Origin: Sinonovacula constricta
Lineage: Eukaryota; Mollusca; Bivalvia; Cardiida; Solecurtidae
Assembly (NCBI GenBank): GCA_007844125.1
Contig: CM017556.1
Coordinates: 77,645,597 to 77,709,596 of the forward strand
Length of the DNA: 64,000 bases
Direction of reading: 5' to 3'
Part shown: piece by piece, positions 1-14,254 of the stretch
Position numbering within the stretch: position 1 is the first letter of the stretch
How the letters are laid out: every line of letters begins with the position of its first letter
Notes under the pieces: model-generated
Database searches by the model: none
What the model was told of the DNA's origin: nothing
What the model saw: the letters and a program-made list of their open reading frames with translations, nothing else
Translations under genes and position numbers: made by a program

Positions 1-703
1 GGCATGTAACCACGAAATATGTAGGGAGCAGTGCTGTTAGCATAGACTGTGTGCCGCAACATATCATCCGGGCTCATTTTATTGTAAAATACAAACTGAC
101 TGGTAAGAAATGAATTCCCCGTAGAATCAACTTCCTCGGCCAGTGGTTGAAACTGGGTCAGCCGGTCGACAATCTGCTTCATAAATGGATGTTTAGCACG
201 GCAAAACATCACAGCGTTACTTAGTAAATACGGCAAGTTGTATGCAATAGCACTGTGTTCAAATGAATCCGGTGGGATAATACACGAATATTTGGTCGTG
301 ACTTTGTGGAGAGGTCGAAAGTTTTCCACATCTAAGTCGGCGTATAGTCCACCATATTCATACAGGATAATATATCGGAGAGCATCCGCCCGGTTGATGT
401 CCCGACCATAGTTCTTCCACATAGTTAGTATATTCGGGTACCGTTCCTTGAGAAACCGTCTTGCAGTCTCGTCTGTCCAGAAGAAGTAGGTCCAGTCCGG
501 ATTGTGCACCGAAAACGAACGAACAAACGATTCAAATGCGGTAGGTATGTGTTGTGTCTTGAACATCTGATGAATTATGCGAGGGATCTTCGGTTCAGCG
601 AAAAATTCGCCGGGAAAGTCGGTAAGGACCTCCGGCTCAAATGGCTCTTCATCCCTGAATGTTGCCCTGAATGTTGGGATCTCTGGAGAGACATCCAGAT
701 TGC
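1..703 (-). CDS. DXD-type sugar-binding glycosyltransferase, partial exon
   Basis: The minus strand is open from position 703 to the window edge. It starts at a good acceptor (gtttcag/GCA), so this looks like one exon whose 3' end lies outside. The sequence shows the Gly_transf_sug hallmarks in order: IPRIIHQMFKT, then NPDWTYFFWTD, then RADALRY, then YGGLYADLD with the metal-binding DXD. Further on come SNAVMFCRAKHPFM and FYNKMSPDD. Family members are Golgi or ER type II enzymes that transfer a sugar from a nucleotide donor, such as the mannosyltransferases of sphingolipid synthesis or alpha-1,4-glycosyltransferases. The substrate cannot be told here. The frame stays open upstream to an ATG at 795-797, but that stretch is AT-rich and probably intron. 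Lost from view are the N-terminal membrane anchor (if any) and the C-terminus. Confidence 0.85.
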
Positions 704-854
704 CTGAAACAACCCATACATGGAATTGAGCACACGTAAGTATCAAAACATCAGTATTGTGGTATTCGACATTTTGTGACAGAAAGTAATATAACATATA
801 CACAATATACAAATATACAAACAGCTTTTATCAGGATATCAAGGAAAACCATTT

Positions 855-990
855 TATATATGTTTTCCTGTTGTTGTTTTTTGTGTTTTGTTGTTGTTGT
901 TGTTGTTTTGTTTTTGTTTTTTGTGATATAAAGTTGCCTTGTGACATCCTGATATATATGTTGGGTGGGGGGGGGGGGGGGGGGGAATGT
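855..990. repeat. Low-complexity T/GTT-rich tract and poly-G run
   Basis: The stretch has a (GTT)n/T-rich segment at about 856-925 and a run of G with one early T at 963-985. Reading frames through it give only Phe/Cys/Val or Gly strings and are not genes. No gene is seen from 704 to 1412. Confidence 0.9.
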
Positions 991-1412
991 CCCAAACTGT
1001 TGGGGATGTTAAGTTACAACCAAACTTTTATTTCCATACCTATATTACATCGATGATTACCCATCACAGTTAATTATTATCTTTTTACCATCAACCGACC
1101 ATAGGATCGGTCGCCAGTTTACACAAATTCACGGTGAATGAAATGTTAATTGTTGTCATTTCTTAAGAAACTTATTGCAAAATGTTGCATCAGTCATTAG
1201 GTTATTGCAAATGAAAAACTTATCCAATAGAACTGCTCTATATCAAGTGCAGATCCCTATATAGGTTTAAGAAGCTGCCAAAACTTGATAGGGATATTTT
1301 TATTTACAATATCTGTCATTGAGAAACAATACCGTATAAAGTGCCGGCTAAGGGCTTTGTAAACTGGATTTATGTACTTTTGACAGCTGACCGTTCCTAG
1401 CAGGTAACTATT

Positions 1413-3292
1413 GTAGTTGTCTCTGTACGTGTAGTTGTCTCTGTACGTCTATGTGTTTATGTACGTGTCGGTGTCTCTGTACGTGTAGTTGTCTCTGTAC
1501 ATGTAGTTGTCTCTGTACGTGTAGTTGTCTCTGTACGTGTAGGTGTCTCTGTACGTGTAGTTGTCTCTGTACGTGTAGTTGTCTCTGTACGTGTAGTTGT
1601 CTCTGTACGTGTAGGAGTCTCTGTACATGTTGGTGTCTCTGTACGTGTAGTTGTCTCTGTACGTCTAGGTGTCTCTGTACGTGTAGGTGTCTCTTTACGT
1701 GTAGTTGTCTCTGTACGTGTAGGTGTCTCTGTACGTCTAGGTATTTCTGTACGTGTCGGTGTCTCTGTACGTGTAGTTGTCTCTGTACGTGTCGGTGTCT
1801 CTGTACGTGTAGTTGTCTCTGTATGTGTCGGTGTCTCTGTACGTGTAATTGTCTCTGTATGTGTCGGTGTCTCTGTACGTGTAGTTGTCTCTGTACGTGT
1901 AGTTGTCTCTGTACATGTAGTTGTCTCTGTACGTGTAGGTATTTCTGTACGTGTCGGTGTCTCTGTACGTGTAGTTGTCTCTGTACGTGTCGGTGTCTCT
2001 GTACGTGTAGTTGTCTCTGTATGTGTCGGTGTCTCTGTACGTGTAGTTGTCTCTGTACGTGTAGTTGTCTCTGTACGTGTAGGTGTCTCTGTACGTGTAG
2101 TTGTCTCTGTACATGTAGGTGTCTCTGTACGTGTAGTTGTCTCTGTACGTGTAGTTGTCTCTGTATGTGTCGGTGTCTCTGTACGTGTAGTTGTCTCTGT
2201 ACGTGTAGTTGTCTCTGTACGTGTCGGTGTCTCTGTACGTGTAGTTGTCTCTGTACGTGTAGTTGTCTCTGTACGTGCAGTTGTCTCTGTACGTGTAGTT
2301 GTCTCTGTACGTGTCGGTGTCTCTGTACGTGTAATTGTCTCTGTACGTGTAGTTGTCTCTGTACGTGTAGGTGTCTCTGTACGTGTCGGTGTCTCTCTAC
2401 GTGTAGTTGTCTCTGTACGTCTAGGTATTTCTGTACGTGTAGTTGTCTCTGTACGTATAGGTGTTTCTGTACGTGTAGTTGTCTCTGTACGTGTAGTTGT
2501 CTCTGTACGTGTAGTTGTCTCTGTACGTGTAGGTGTCTCTGTATGTGTCGGTGTCTCTCTACGTGTAGTTGTCTCTGTACGTGTAGTTGTCTCTGTACGT
2601 GTAGGTGTCTCTGTACGTGTAGTTGTCTCTGTACGTGTAGTTGTCTCTGTACGTGTAGTTGTCTCTGTACGTGTAGGAGTCTCTGTACATGTTGGTGTCT
2701 CTGTATGTGTCGGTGTCTCTCTACGTGTAGTTGTCTCTGTACGTGTAGTTGTCTCTGTACGTGAAGGTGTCTCTGTACGTGTAGTTGTCTCTGTACGTGA
2801 AGTTGTGTCTGTACGTCAGGTACAGGTATAGGTGTTTCTGTACGTGTAGGTGTCTCTGTACGTGAAGGTGTCTCTGTACGTGTAGGTGTCTCTGTACGTG
2901 AAGGTGTCTCTGTACGTGTAGTTGTCTCTGTACGTGTAGGTGTCTCTGTACGTGTAGGTATTTCTGTACGTGTATGTGTCTCTGTACGTGAAGGTGTCTC
3001 TGTACGTGTAGTTGTATCTGTACGTGTAGGTGTCTCTGTACGTGTAGGTGTCTCTGTACGTGTATGTGTCTCTGGACGTGTCGGTGTCTCTGTACGTGTA
3101 GTTGTCTCTGTACGTCTAAGTGTCTCTGTACGTGTAGTTGTCTCTGTACTTGTAGTTGTCTCTGTACGTGTCGGTGTCTCTCTACGTGTAGTTGTCTCTG
3201 TACGTCTAGGTATTTCTGTACGTGTAGGTGTCTCTTTACGTCTAGGTACAGGTATGGGTGTTTCTGTACGTGTAGGTGTCTCTGTACGTGTG
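1413..3292. repeat. 18-bp minisatellite array, about 104 units
   Basis: The 18-bp unit is ttgtctctgtacgtgtag, tandemly repeated with point variants (cggtg, aggtg, acatg, gtctag). Because 18 is a multiple of 3, long open frames run through both strands, giving CLCTCS-type repeats on plus and YRDNYT or QRHLHV repeats on minus. These are by-products of the period. Two interruptions carrying caggtacaggtat-like sequence sit near 2814-2833 and 3240-3260, and they resemble one another. There is no start context, splice structure or non-repeat domain. Confidence 0.95.
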
Positions 3293-6200
3293 AAATCTCA
3301 CCAGTATTGTCTCCTTTACAAATTACTTGCAAGTTTATTGGAGAAGAGCTGTGCTGGTCGCCTCTATTATGGACTACTGACTGAAATCCTATATGGGTAA
3401 GGCGGGTCTATTTTGCGGATGTTGATTCAACCATGCTGATTCTACGGGAACCAACTCGTATGCAAACTTTCTGCTCAAATAACAGCTCCTTATAGAGAAC
3501 CTACAATACGTTTTGTACCCATAACCAATACACTGACTGGACCGATGATAAAATGAAAAACCTTGTTACACTTCCCTTGTCTGAAGGTTAGGACATTTTA
3601 ACATTCTTATAATAATTATAATTTGATAATAATCATTCTTATAATATTTGTGATATCATTATTGTATACAGAAGAACGACTTTATTTCCGAACCGTAATC
3701 TATAAGCCTTCTCTAGACTATTTAAACATAAATAACTGTTGTGTATCGATTTAGTGAGCTAAACCAGCGTTAAGGGGCTGTGTCAATACATACAGTGAAG
3801 TTGTGCAATTATTTAATTTTCAGTGTCACCTAACTTAAAAGGGAATGTTAATACAGAGAGTATGTTTGGATATTTATCCATGCGCCCCTTTCATGTTAGC
3901 ATCTGCACACATGTTACATAATAAGAAGGAAGCGTCATTGAGAGGTTTTGCACACATGCTGCCTTCACTCCTTCCACAAACCAAACAGCAGTTGGCACTA
4001 GTAAAGTGTGGTCTTGGTTCGACTAATACAGTCAAACATTAAATAAAAACTTTCGAGGTCTTTCCTATTCAAAAATCGTTGTGTACAAGCACATTATTGA
4101 ATTTAATCCATAGGCCGATGGTGAAAGATAAACAAAGCTGTGGATATATTACCATCGTTCCTATGCAGAGTTATCGTTCCTTATCCTTACAGCGTCCCAC
4201 CAGAACACATACCTCTAAAACAAGCTGAAAACCACGATTGTCAAGTTTCTTGACGTAACAGAGATAAAAAGGATTTACTGTGTTTAAATCACAGATATTT
4301 CATATTGAAACTTCTGATTACTCGGATAACTAAGTAAAAACAATGGATTTTTTTTTCAAATAATAACGCCGTATATTTGAAAACATAGAGATATCAGAAA
4401 ACTTTAACTAAATTGTAAGTTTATAAATGGATCTCACTTAATTTACATATATCGATAATAAATGAATTCGTCGTCACTCCATTTATATTTTAAAAGCATT
4501 ATGTGAAGTAAAATGAAATCTTCCATTTTCCAACTCCTTACCGATCTCTAACCTGCCGTCATATTGCGGCACGAGATCCTTATGGGTATGAGCCTGTGAC
4601 CAAGGTAAGTGTTATGAACCCACTGTATAAAAGAATGAGCGGTTTTAGAGCGTTCTTCGTAACTTATCGTAATTTTTAAAGTATATTTGATGGACAAATA
4701 AATGACGATCAGTGGCGATCGATTTGTAATTAGTTTATTTAAATGGAGAGGTCCTACTTCAAGTTCAGATACAACAAGTTCAGTTAAATGGCTTTTTTCA
4801 ACCAGCAGGTTAAGATAGAAAAACATGAACAGCTAAAACTCTTCCCGGAGGTCACCGCGAGAGTGCTGATGACAAGCATTGTGGACTGCTGTGTTCTGCA
4901 ACTCATTCATAAATTCATATTTTCAGAAACTTGTTCATATTTTGCCCACTTGCTACCAGCTTTCTGGGTGCATTGGAGTGTAAGGATAAAACCATAAATT
5001 GTGTCTCAGTCGTGTATTCATAATAGGTCACTGAGCTTAATGCATTCTTGATCTGAGTAGGAATATTTAAACATATAAATTCGTACATTTATTTATTTTT
5101 TCAGAAAGGATTAACTTAATATTATTGTGGCTTTAGAAAGTCTAATCTATAACTTTTATTCACTTATTAACGTTTGTTATTTTTGTAAAAATAATAAAAT
5201 CATATTTCTGTAGTTGACCGTATTGTCATCAAACGACTGAAGCACGCTGGCGATGTGTGATTGTGCTCGGTAGAGGAGGAGGGGGTAGACTACGATTTCG
5301 GCCATCTGCGTAACAGACCCACCAGTTACATCACACGCACAGCTGTGAAAACAGGTTGTCAGTTCATTGGGCAGTCAGCTAACCTAATCTAGTTACGGAA
5401 GACTGATTCTACTCTCTGCAATCGGGATCGCTGGTTATTATTGCAACACATTATACCATGCGTTATTTTTATTACTGTCCACCAGAGCTTATTTTATTTT
5501 CAATTACCTAATGAGATTACTTTTAAGTTTTAATACAAAACTTTAGTTTTACTTTCTTAGAACCACTCTATTGCAAACGGGTTTTCATTCCCATACAATA
5601 CCGCGACATCTGCGATTCTCTGTCATCGCGATTTTCTGCTCGACAATTTTCTCGACGTCATAAGCCTACTCGAGTAAAACAATTCTATATATTCATCGGC
5701 ATTTAACCTTTCAAAGCGCGACAACATAAGTATATTTCCATAACATTTTCCTCCGCGTATTCTTCCGTTTTACGTGCATTACCTGGCTAGAAAAAATAAT
5801 CCAATACACTGGTCTTTTGAAAACAATTTTGGAATGAATGTTAAATACAAATACACAGTTATTTATAATTTTATACACGTATGCAATGTATTGATATTTT
5901 CCCCAAGAGTCTCCCATATGGGAGTATATGTTTAAAATTAAAAATGTGTTAATTTTAAAAACGCCATTCGGCATCTACGATAATTTGGGACAGGATACTA
6001 ATTTATAATAATTCAAAAGTGAAACGAAAAATAAATTATTAACGTAGCGGTCAACTTTGCATGTTTATTTTTGACACATAAACTATAGTTAGCAAGCTAC
6101 TGAGTGTATTATGCAAAATTCTCAAATTGTTTATATAGTATATCGTTAAAAAGTATGCTAAATAAAACATATTCTCAAGTCATTATTATATTATATATAA

Positions 6201-7790
6201 CTTTGTTTAACTAAGCGAACATGTTTTATAATTGATACCCTTCATTCTAGATAAAATAAACTTTTTGTTTTAGCGCGGGGATATTTTTTACGTGATGGTC
6301 TCGCTTAGTGATGTAACAACATCAGTTTGGTAATTCTGACACTAACCAATCGCAATCCGTAATTGTCACTTGTGTATTTGTAACTAAGTGTCGCTAATTG
6401 TCATTTTATGGCTTCGGATTAACACTTGACCGATCGTCTTTTTACCATCCAATTAAAAGTTAACAATGATCCGACCACCAACCAATCCGAATTCATAATT
6501 GCTTGTTTACTAGAGCGATTCCCCTAATTAAAACCCGTGTTTTGGCCTAATTGTCTTAAAGTCGATCCTATATCACCTGTACCTAGACCTCTGAAAATGC
6601 CTCCTCAAGCAAGTTCCGACGTGTGCATCACAGATTAAATCGGACTTAATGAATTGGCCGAATTTACTTGCAAGTTATCGGCGACCGAGAAAAGTAACAC
6701 AGCTTCCGGTTCTTCAATATAAACACGATAATGGTGGAGTGATTATGTTGTCATATATACTTCCATAGTAAAATCGTCGTTTTAAAATTTACCGCTAAGA
6801 ATGGATCATAATTCTACTTGCCCTTCTGCATAAAGTGAGGTGCGTAATGTAAACATTCAATGAAAATATAAATAAAGCGCGTGCTAAATATAAGGCCAAA
6901 TTATTTATTTATGTGCCACTCTAATGCAAATTTGTTTCGAATATTCGAATATTATTCGAATACACGTAACGAATATTCGAATATCGTTTTAGGATTCGAT
7001 TTACATTTCTAAAATATATAAATTAATACTTCATAAAAAGAACAAAACTACTACTTGAGCATTTAGCGAAGTTTATATACACAAGAACTGTTTTGCAAGA
7101 TTTCACATGGTAATAATCATATGCTGGTGCATGATAGAAAGATTCTTGGATATAGATCCATTTTGAACCTGAACATTTTCACATGAATACACAAATGGGT
7201 TATTTTACTCATAGGAAATAACAATTTTACAGATAAATGCACATTTAAGCATTTGTTTAAAAGCCAAAAACCTATATTAAAATGTCAGATCTGAAACGAA
7301 TAAGAATAAGTTATAAAATATTCAATTCTACTTAACATACGAAGTATTAACACATTTATAAATGTATTCGCTATTAAATGGATGCAGTCGTTTAAAATAC
7401 AATTAAAATGAACGTATTTTTGAACGTAATGTAAAACGCGTTTACTGTAATAACCTAGTTTAATAGAGTGTTATATTATGTGTACGTTTATGTTTGAAGA
7501 TAGAGCGGTGCTATCATCCACTTGTCTATATTTTTATAAATTATTTTTTAACCTTTTCATGCTGTGTCCCAGACCACTAGTATTGTATATTGTATTGTTA
7601 ATACTGACTTGCTGGTATTAAAGATGTTGACTATGTAACGAGCTTATATTCATTTTGATATATGTATAACGTATGGCAACAAATGCTGTAATATTTTATT
7701 CCAAATTTAAAATTCTTTTTCAGTTCTGTATTTATTCCAGGAAACGCTTTAATGGAACATCGAAACATGAATGTCATATTTATTGAACCG
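3293..7790. other. AT-rich DNA with no recognisable gene
   Basis: I see no convincing exon here. Short frames (for example 3845-4042 plus, 4548-4826 minus, 4788-4997 plus, 5711-5974 minus) lack known motifs. A TTCGAATATTCGAA-type palindrome cluster lies at 6935-6985. Confidence 0.6.
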
Positions 7791-8060
7791 GCCGCAATAG
7801 CTCAAGTGGTAGAGCGTCGGCTTGCAGATCGGGAGGTCACGGGTTCAAACCCCGGACGGGTCAAACCAAATACTCTAAAGTTCGTAGTAGTGGGCTTTCT
7901 TCTAACGCTCGGGGCTAAGGGGGCAGCATTGCGCCTGACTCGTCGGTGTCAGTATTATGAACTGGCCGGGTTCAGTCCCTGGGCACCTCATAAGTGCACA
8001 TGTGCTATAATGAAAGAAATGTCGCTGCACAGTATCGGCAAAAATGCCAGCAAATCCTAA
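7791..8060 (+). mobile_element. tRNA-derived SINE (family 1), full head
   Basis: The head looks like a tRNA gene: an A box around 7798-7815 (tagctcaagtggtagagcg) and a B box at 7842-7852 (ggttcaaaccc). It then runs into a non-tRNA body (actctaaagttcgtagtag... cctgactcgtcggtgtcag... atcggcaaaaatgcc). The same head and body recur at 23572-23795, which shows a dispersed element and not a tRNA gene. Such SINEs are transcribed by RNA polymerase III from the internal A and B boxes and depend on LINE enzymes to move. Confidence 0.85.
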
Positions 8061-8519
8061 TCTCATATTTATTGGCTTATTGATATAAGGTGTATGATCT
8101 ACCAATCGATGAATGGGAAAATAAGTTCAAGACATTGTGCGTAGTTGTATGGCGCCAACTCCATGAATAACGTACACTAAGACATATAAATATAAAGGCA
8201 ATTATACAAAACTTGAATAAGGAAACCTCACCAATAGGCTATTTGTTGTCCAATAGGGTGTTAACATATACATCACTGAATGGCGAGGTTTGTAGGTTTA
8301 GCAAACTGTTTAAACTTTTCACATTGAATCAACACGGATTTCATGGAAAGCATTGTTGCGAAGATGTAATGTAAACAATCAAACATTTATGTAAATGGTA
8401 CTGAAACAAACCAACTCTATGTATTTTTACTATGATATTCATTAAACATGATTATTAAAAGACTATAGGTTATTAGTTCTATAAAACGCATCTGCCAAGT
8501 TCAATAACACGGCCGCCTG

Positions 8520-9030
8520 CTTTAAAACAGTGCCAATATCAATCACTTTTTCGGCAGGGCGAAAAGTGATATTGATATAAAGCCCGCAAAGTGATTTGAT
8601 TGGCTAAAAAGCAGGGGAAAAAAATAGTATAGATTTCAGCAAGAAGCGCTGGGAAATGGCAGCCATTTTGTTTTAACTCGGTCTATAGGTAGACGCCGAC
8701 AGTTTGCATAAATTTATGAAACAAAATATTCATAGTTTTTAAACAATCACAACATGATTTGGTAGTGTTAAACCGAATGTGTTATAAATTTACAACGTGA
8801 AGATTTAAAAAAAAAAACACACACACAAACAAGCATTTTCTGACTAATGCAAAAACTAACTAAGTATTAAATGTAATAAGTGCATGTAGTTTTTAAATAA
8901 AATTGTCAATAAATAAGAGATTTGATATTGGTCCTGCCCTTTGTCCTCGGGTCAGTCGTATTGGCCTCCGGCCTTTGTCCAATACGACTGCCCTCGGACA
9001 AATAACAGTGCCAATGTCAAATCACCTATT
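8520..9030. mobile_element. Hairpin-rich non-autonomous element (unclassified)
   Basis: The segment is bounded by the direct repeats acagtgccaatatcaatcac (about 8526) and acagtgccaatgtcaaatcac (about 9006). It contains two strong inverted repeats. The first, about 8534-8577, pairs atatcaatcactttttc with cgaaaagtgatattgatat around a ggcaggg loop. The second, about 8938-9002, pairs ttgtcctcgggtcagtcgtattgg with its near-perfect complement around a cctccggcctttgt loop. There is no coding capacity. The form suggests a small transposable element or two abutting copies. Confidence 0.45.
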
Positions 9031-9844
9031 TATTAACTTATAATAATGACCTACATTTAAATGCATTGCAATTTGCCGGTAACTCTCTAAATTTCATTGA
9101 AAAATGTACGTTTAGCAAAGGTGAACCAGTCCATTAGTCTGTTAGGTGTTCCGGACACTACATGGTTTGGGCTTTTCGTGTCATTCGTTACTCCTCGGCG
9201 GTATCGGGACAAGTGTATTGCGTAGAAATGGCCGAGGTGTTGTGAGTGGTAATTAGGCATTGCAGATTTGTTCCACTTCAACTTCCTACAACGTATATAA
9301 CGAACCGATTTCGGCATCTTTGAATAACGTGGGTCAAGCAGGTTTTATACTCACATGTAAGCGGTGCTGTACGCGAGTTTTAAGATTGTTATTCATTCAA
9401 TATTTCTTAAATGAGAATCTTACAAAATAGTTGCGTTATTGACTAATTGTTACAGTACAGTAACCTTTAGACAATATGCAATACAAATGGAGCAACTTGT
9501 TATGTCCATGTGATTGTTCGATCATATTTTCATTTCACTTAAAGACGGTTTCAACATTTAATTTCCTTTCTCAGATTTTTTTTATTTTATTTTTTTATTT
9601 CTTTTTTATTTCTTTTTTGTTTTGTTTTAGAAAACGTATGCTGAATTCAAATATGGTCAGAAAAATGAAGTTATGATAAAAATTAAAATGATAAAAAGAA
9701 ATAAACTAAAATCCCTCGTTTTCTATCATGGCTAATAATAGTAATAACACTTTCTAGAGTTTTACCTAGCGACCTACTGAATCCATGTGACTTAGTTCAA
9801 AACATTTCTAAGATTTCATACAAGCAAACTGGCCAAGTTTGGTT

Positions 9845-9918
9845 TACGACGGACGGAAGTAGGAGTATCAGAAAAGCTAACCTTGAGAATTTTGTGCTCA
9901 GGTGAGCTAAAAACATGA
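9845..9918 (+). mobile_element. 3' end of a Helitron-like repeat
   Basis: The sequence ends with cttgagaattttgtgctcaggtgagctaaaaac. The same terminus is seen at 50120-50212 (cttgagcacgttgtgctcaggtgagcttaaaac), where the stem TGAGCAC/GTGCTCA is perfect. A short hairpin followed by a few bases and CTAA is what Helitron-type 3' ends look like. The class is an inference from shape only. Confidence 0.4.
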
Positions 9919-10816
9919 CTTATTTACATATGTTACATAAGTTTGTCAACCATAGGTCATGTCAATGCTTTAATACGATATTGTCCTGCTAAAACAATGC
10001 ACTGTTACATATAAGTAGAAGGATATAAAAACTGTCTGATTTCCCATCTAGATCTCTGATAACATACAGAGAGTTTAGTTATACGCAGCAACATTTAAAC
10101 AAAAGTTTCTTAACATTTTAAAAGAATGTACTAATGAAATTATTTTATTTGTATTAAACAAACATGCACTTCACACACGTTGGTCTTCGCGTCGGTTCTT
10201 TATCAGATGAAAACCTACTTCATTAATAACGCAGTAAAGATGAAAAAGTATCTTCTCGGACGGTTCTTGCAACGAAAATGGTCGAGGAATACCGAAGTAT
10301 GGTCAATTAAAAGGTTATAATGAGTGGTGGAAATAAGGGCATATGTCTCAATCCAAGTAATCACATGCTAGACATGTACCACAAACCTCTCTTTCGACAA
10401 TCCCATCCCAGCTCCACAGTCTACCCCCCCCCCACCCCCACCCCCTCCCACGCATGTTGTTTTTCTCTTCTTTTCCTTTTCTTCAAACTGAGACGATCAA
10501 GACCTTTAACAAATGCAGTCACCGAGCTACCCTTGTACCATGCCAGATATGAGTACACTCATCGTGCATACCTACGAAACAAGTCATACCAAAACTATGT
10601 TGTATGCTGTGTAAGTAAAGAGGTATCTTCCCCGTCGTAAAATATTACAACATACAGGCTTCTGTTTAAATATACGCATACTTAAATTCTTTTCTGTCGG
10701 CTTATGAATGGCTTGATATTTAAGTCTAATGCTTGTATTCCGCGTTGGCAAGAAACGAGCTAAAGGAAAAGTTGCAAGTCCCCTTACAGTTGGCTGTATT
10801 TGAGGGTGTGTGTGTG

Positions 10817-10834
10817 TGGGGGGGGGGGGTTGAC

Positions 10835-10875
<41 letters not shown>

Positions 10876-10884
10876 CGATGTTGT

Positions 10885-10924
<40 letters not shown>

Positions 10925-10935
10925 AATGATGTATC
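10817..10935. repeat. Poly-G run and (GAT)n microsatellite
   Basis: A G run (10818-10829) is followed by about 30 GAT triplets with a few interruptions (gac, gtt). The Asp, Met and His homopolymer frames on the two strands come from the triplet period. No gene is seen between 9919 and 12191. Confidence 0.95.
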
Positions 10936-11599
10936 TTACTGGTTTCTGGGTATTGTTCCTGGTTCACGATAATCATCATATTGATAAGGAAGAGACCCAC
11001 AACGACGCTAACAACACGTACAGTGACGTAACGTAACTTCCAGCGCACATGAAATCTCATGGCTGTGCCTGCAACAGAACCAAAATTGTCAGAAAATACA
11101 TGCTAAAATGCAAACCATGGTTAATATATACACAACGCCACAACGTACAGTATTCTTCCTTCATTTACTTAAGGTTAATGAAAATAATTTGATCTATTTT
11201 AAGTGCATGTGATAATATCCAACTATATCCAATACACGTGTCGTTCGTTACATAACAACTCGGCGAAGCTACCAAGCTAATATTTTATTCCTCCATTTAA
11301 GAAGATACAAGAAAGACATACATATAAGTTTAAAAACTGAATAAAACATGCAACTTTACTCAGACAAACAAATGAAAAACAAGTTTATGCATGTAAGAAT
11401 TTAAGAAATTACAGAGATGACAACATATGAAGACAAGAAATAGGGTAACACTTAAAAAGATCAATAAAACAGTCGAACAAATGCGCAATAAATAGGCGAT
11501 ACAATCTTTTATATAATGCGGTTAAATATAAGGGCACATGAAAAAACAGCAGAAAAAGTCCTGAAAAGAAAATGCGCAATGATCGATAAACTCAGTGAA

Positions 11600-11795
11600 A
11601 AACACGCGGACAGACAGACAATCAGAGTGACAGACAGAAAGACAGACACACAGACAGACCAACAAACAGAGTGATAGACAGAAATACAGATAGACAATCA
11701 AACAGACACACTGACAGACCCACAGACAGTCATTCCTACAGATCGACATTCTGACAAAACAGACAGGCAGGCAGACAGACAGACAGATAAAAAGG
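11600..11795. repeat. Degenerate (GACA)n repeat
   Basis: The stretch is full of cagacaga and gacagaca tetranucleotides with many substitutions, the mark of an old microsatellite. The minus-strand frames through it (CLSVCLS-type) are not genes. Confidence 0.85.
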
Positions 11796-12191
11796 CTGAT
11801 GTAATAATACAAATATACCCAGCAAAAGAATCAATACATGTATAATCAAATTTCAAACGCGTAAACAAACAAAGACTATATACATGTAGTACAAATGCAT
11901 ATAACCTATGTGTAAAGTATAAATAACATATATAAGCACGCATATGATCAGTGGTATAACGCTATAGAGTGACCTTGCCGAAACTAAACACAAGATCAGA
12001 AAGCGTTATATATTTATATATATTTCAGAAAATACAACGTTGAACAAAATCAATGTGGCAACAAGTGAATGTCCCAGACAACAAATTTAAATTACATACA
12101 GTTTGCATGTTATACTATTGGTATGACAATGATGATAGGAAAAGATAAGTTGAAATATATAAATAACATTATTTACTTGAGAAATGTTATG

Positions 12192-13330
12192 CTAAGCATG
12201 CAGACAATCAGTATGTATATTTTCATATTTGCTGTAATGCAGCCAGGCTATGTGAATTTGTTTGAATATTACATCCAAAAAATAATCATAGTTACATTTT
12301 AAATGCAACTCTACAATAGAGCAATACTTACCTAACAAGATATTAACAAGACAATGTCTATCAAGTGAATTAAGAAAGTAACAAATGCTTGATCCAATTA
12401 CAACATTGATATAATCAAGTAATTTTGTTCTGAACGTACGTAATACAGGACAATCCAAAATTATGTGGTCGGTAAGACAAATATCACCCGTTAGACCGTT
12501 GCATTTTGAACAAGTTTCATTAAAACGAGATGTAAAGGCTATAAACCTGGCAATCGTCTTGCAGTACGATACTTTGTAAGGATGAGTGGAAGCATATGCC
12601 CAGATATAAGACAGTCTATATAGATTATGGAGAGACCTAAATCTGCCAAAATCAGAGTTCGAAATATTATTTAACCAAATAGACACTTCCCTGTTCCACA
12701 CTGCTTTCTTAATGGTCGCTTTCCAATTAAGTTTGGCAGGAAAATCACCAGTATCTAAATAATAGTTAAGCCAGTGCATGAGTGAGTATTTCTCTAATAC
12801 GTTTTGGATATCATAGCAGTAGCCGTGGGTTGATATTTTAAGTCTAAATTGAGCCCATCTATAAATAAAAACCCTTTTTACGGTAGACTTCGGACACAAT
12901 CTACACAGTTGACCAAATAATGTTAGTTTTTTAAGATCTAATTCCGATTCCAAGGACAGACAACCAACAAGACTGAGGGCAATATCAGTTCGTGTACGCA
13001 AAGGTAGGCTTTGGAATGATTTGATACACATTCGGTGAGCACGCTCAAGGGTGCACAACTCCGACTGTGTTAAGTTGAATAGACATTCGGCTCCGTAAAG
13101 TGCCTTAGTGAGCACGATGTGGCAATAAATGTTTTTACAGGTAGCTGGACTTAAGCCGTTGTCATGAAAGGCACAATTAAGTAAGCTAAAATATGTTTTT
13201 CTTATTCGAGTAGAATACGTTATAGCACGTGTATGCTTCAAGTAGCTCGGTGCCATTAAAACCCCTAGGTGTGTGTATTCTAATACCTCTTGTATTGTAT
13301 CGCTACCCAAGTTAAACTTTCTTCGTGCCT
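12192..13330 (-). pseudogene. LINE-A ORF C-terminal region with CCHC-like motif
   Basis: This is the downstream half of the same ORF. It opens with ARRKFNLG and YTHLGVL, the conserved LINE HLG(V/I) motif after the RT palm, and continues with the thumb-like KALYGAECLF. Near the end is a Cys/His cluster, CSKCNG followed by CLTDHIILDC, which fits a C-terminal zinc-binding knuckle. The plus-strand copy keeps the same motif (CSKC, CLTDHLFLDC at about 46258-46318). About 380 codons are uninterrupted, so this part could still be translated, but the element as a whole cannot move unaided. Confidence 0.88.

Positions 13331-14254
<924 letters not shown>

Noticed and set aside
1451..3384. Long open frames with Cys-Leu-Cys-Thr, Tyr-Arg-Asp or Gln-Arg-His-Leu repeats
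   Set aside because: They arise on both strands from an 18-bp tandem repeat, with no non-repetitive domain or gene structure.
4548..4997. Possible exon pair near 4.55-5.0 kb, with a GTAAGT donor at about 4605
   Set aside because: A plus reading of about 17 codons ends at the donor, but there is no acceptor nearby and no recognisable protein family.
7791..7870. tRNA gene
   Set aside because: It has A and B boxes but no closed acceptor stem, and it continues into a repeated non-tRNA body shared with 23572, so it is a SINE.
10733..11060. Frames with Asp, Met or His homopolymers
   Set aside because: Triplet microsatellite (GAT)n read in different frames.
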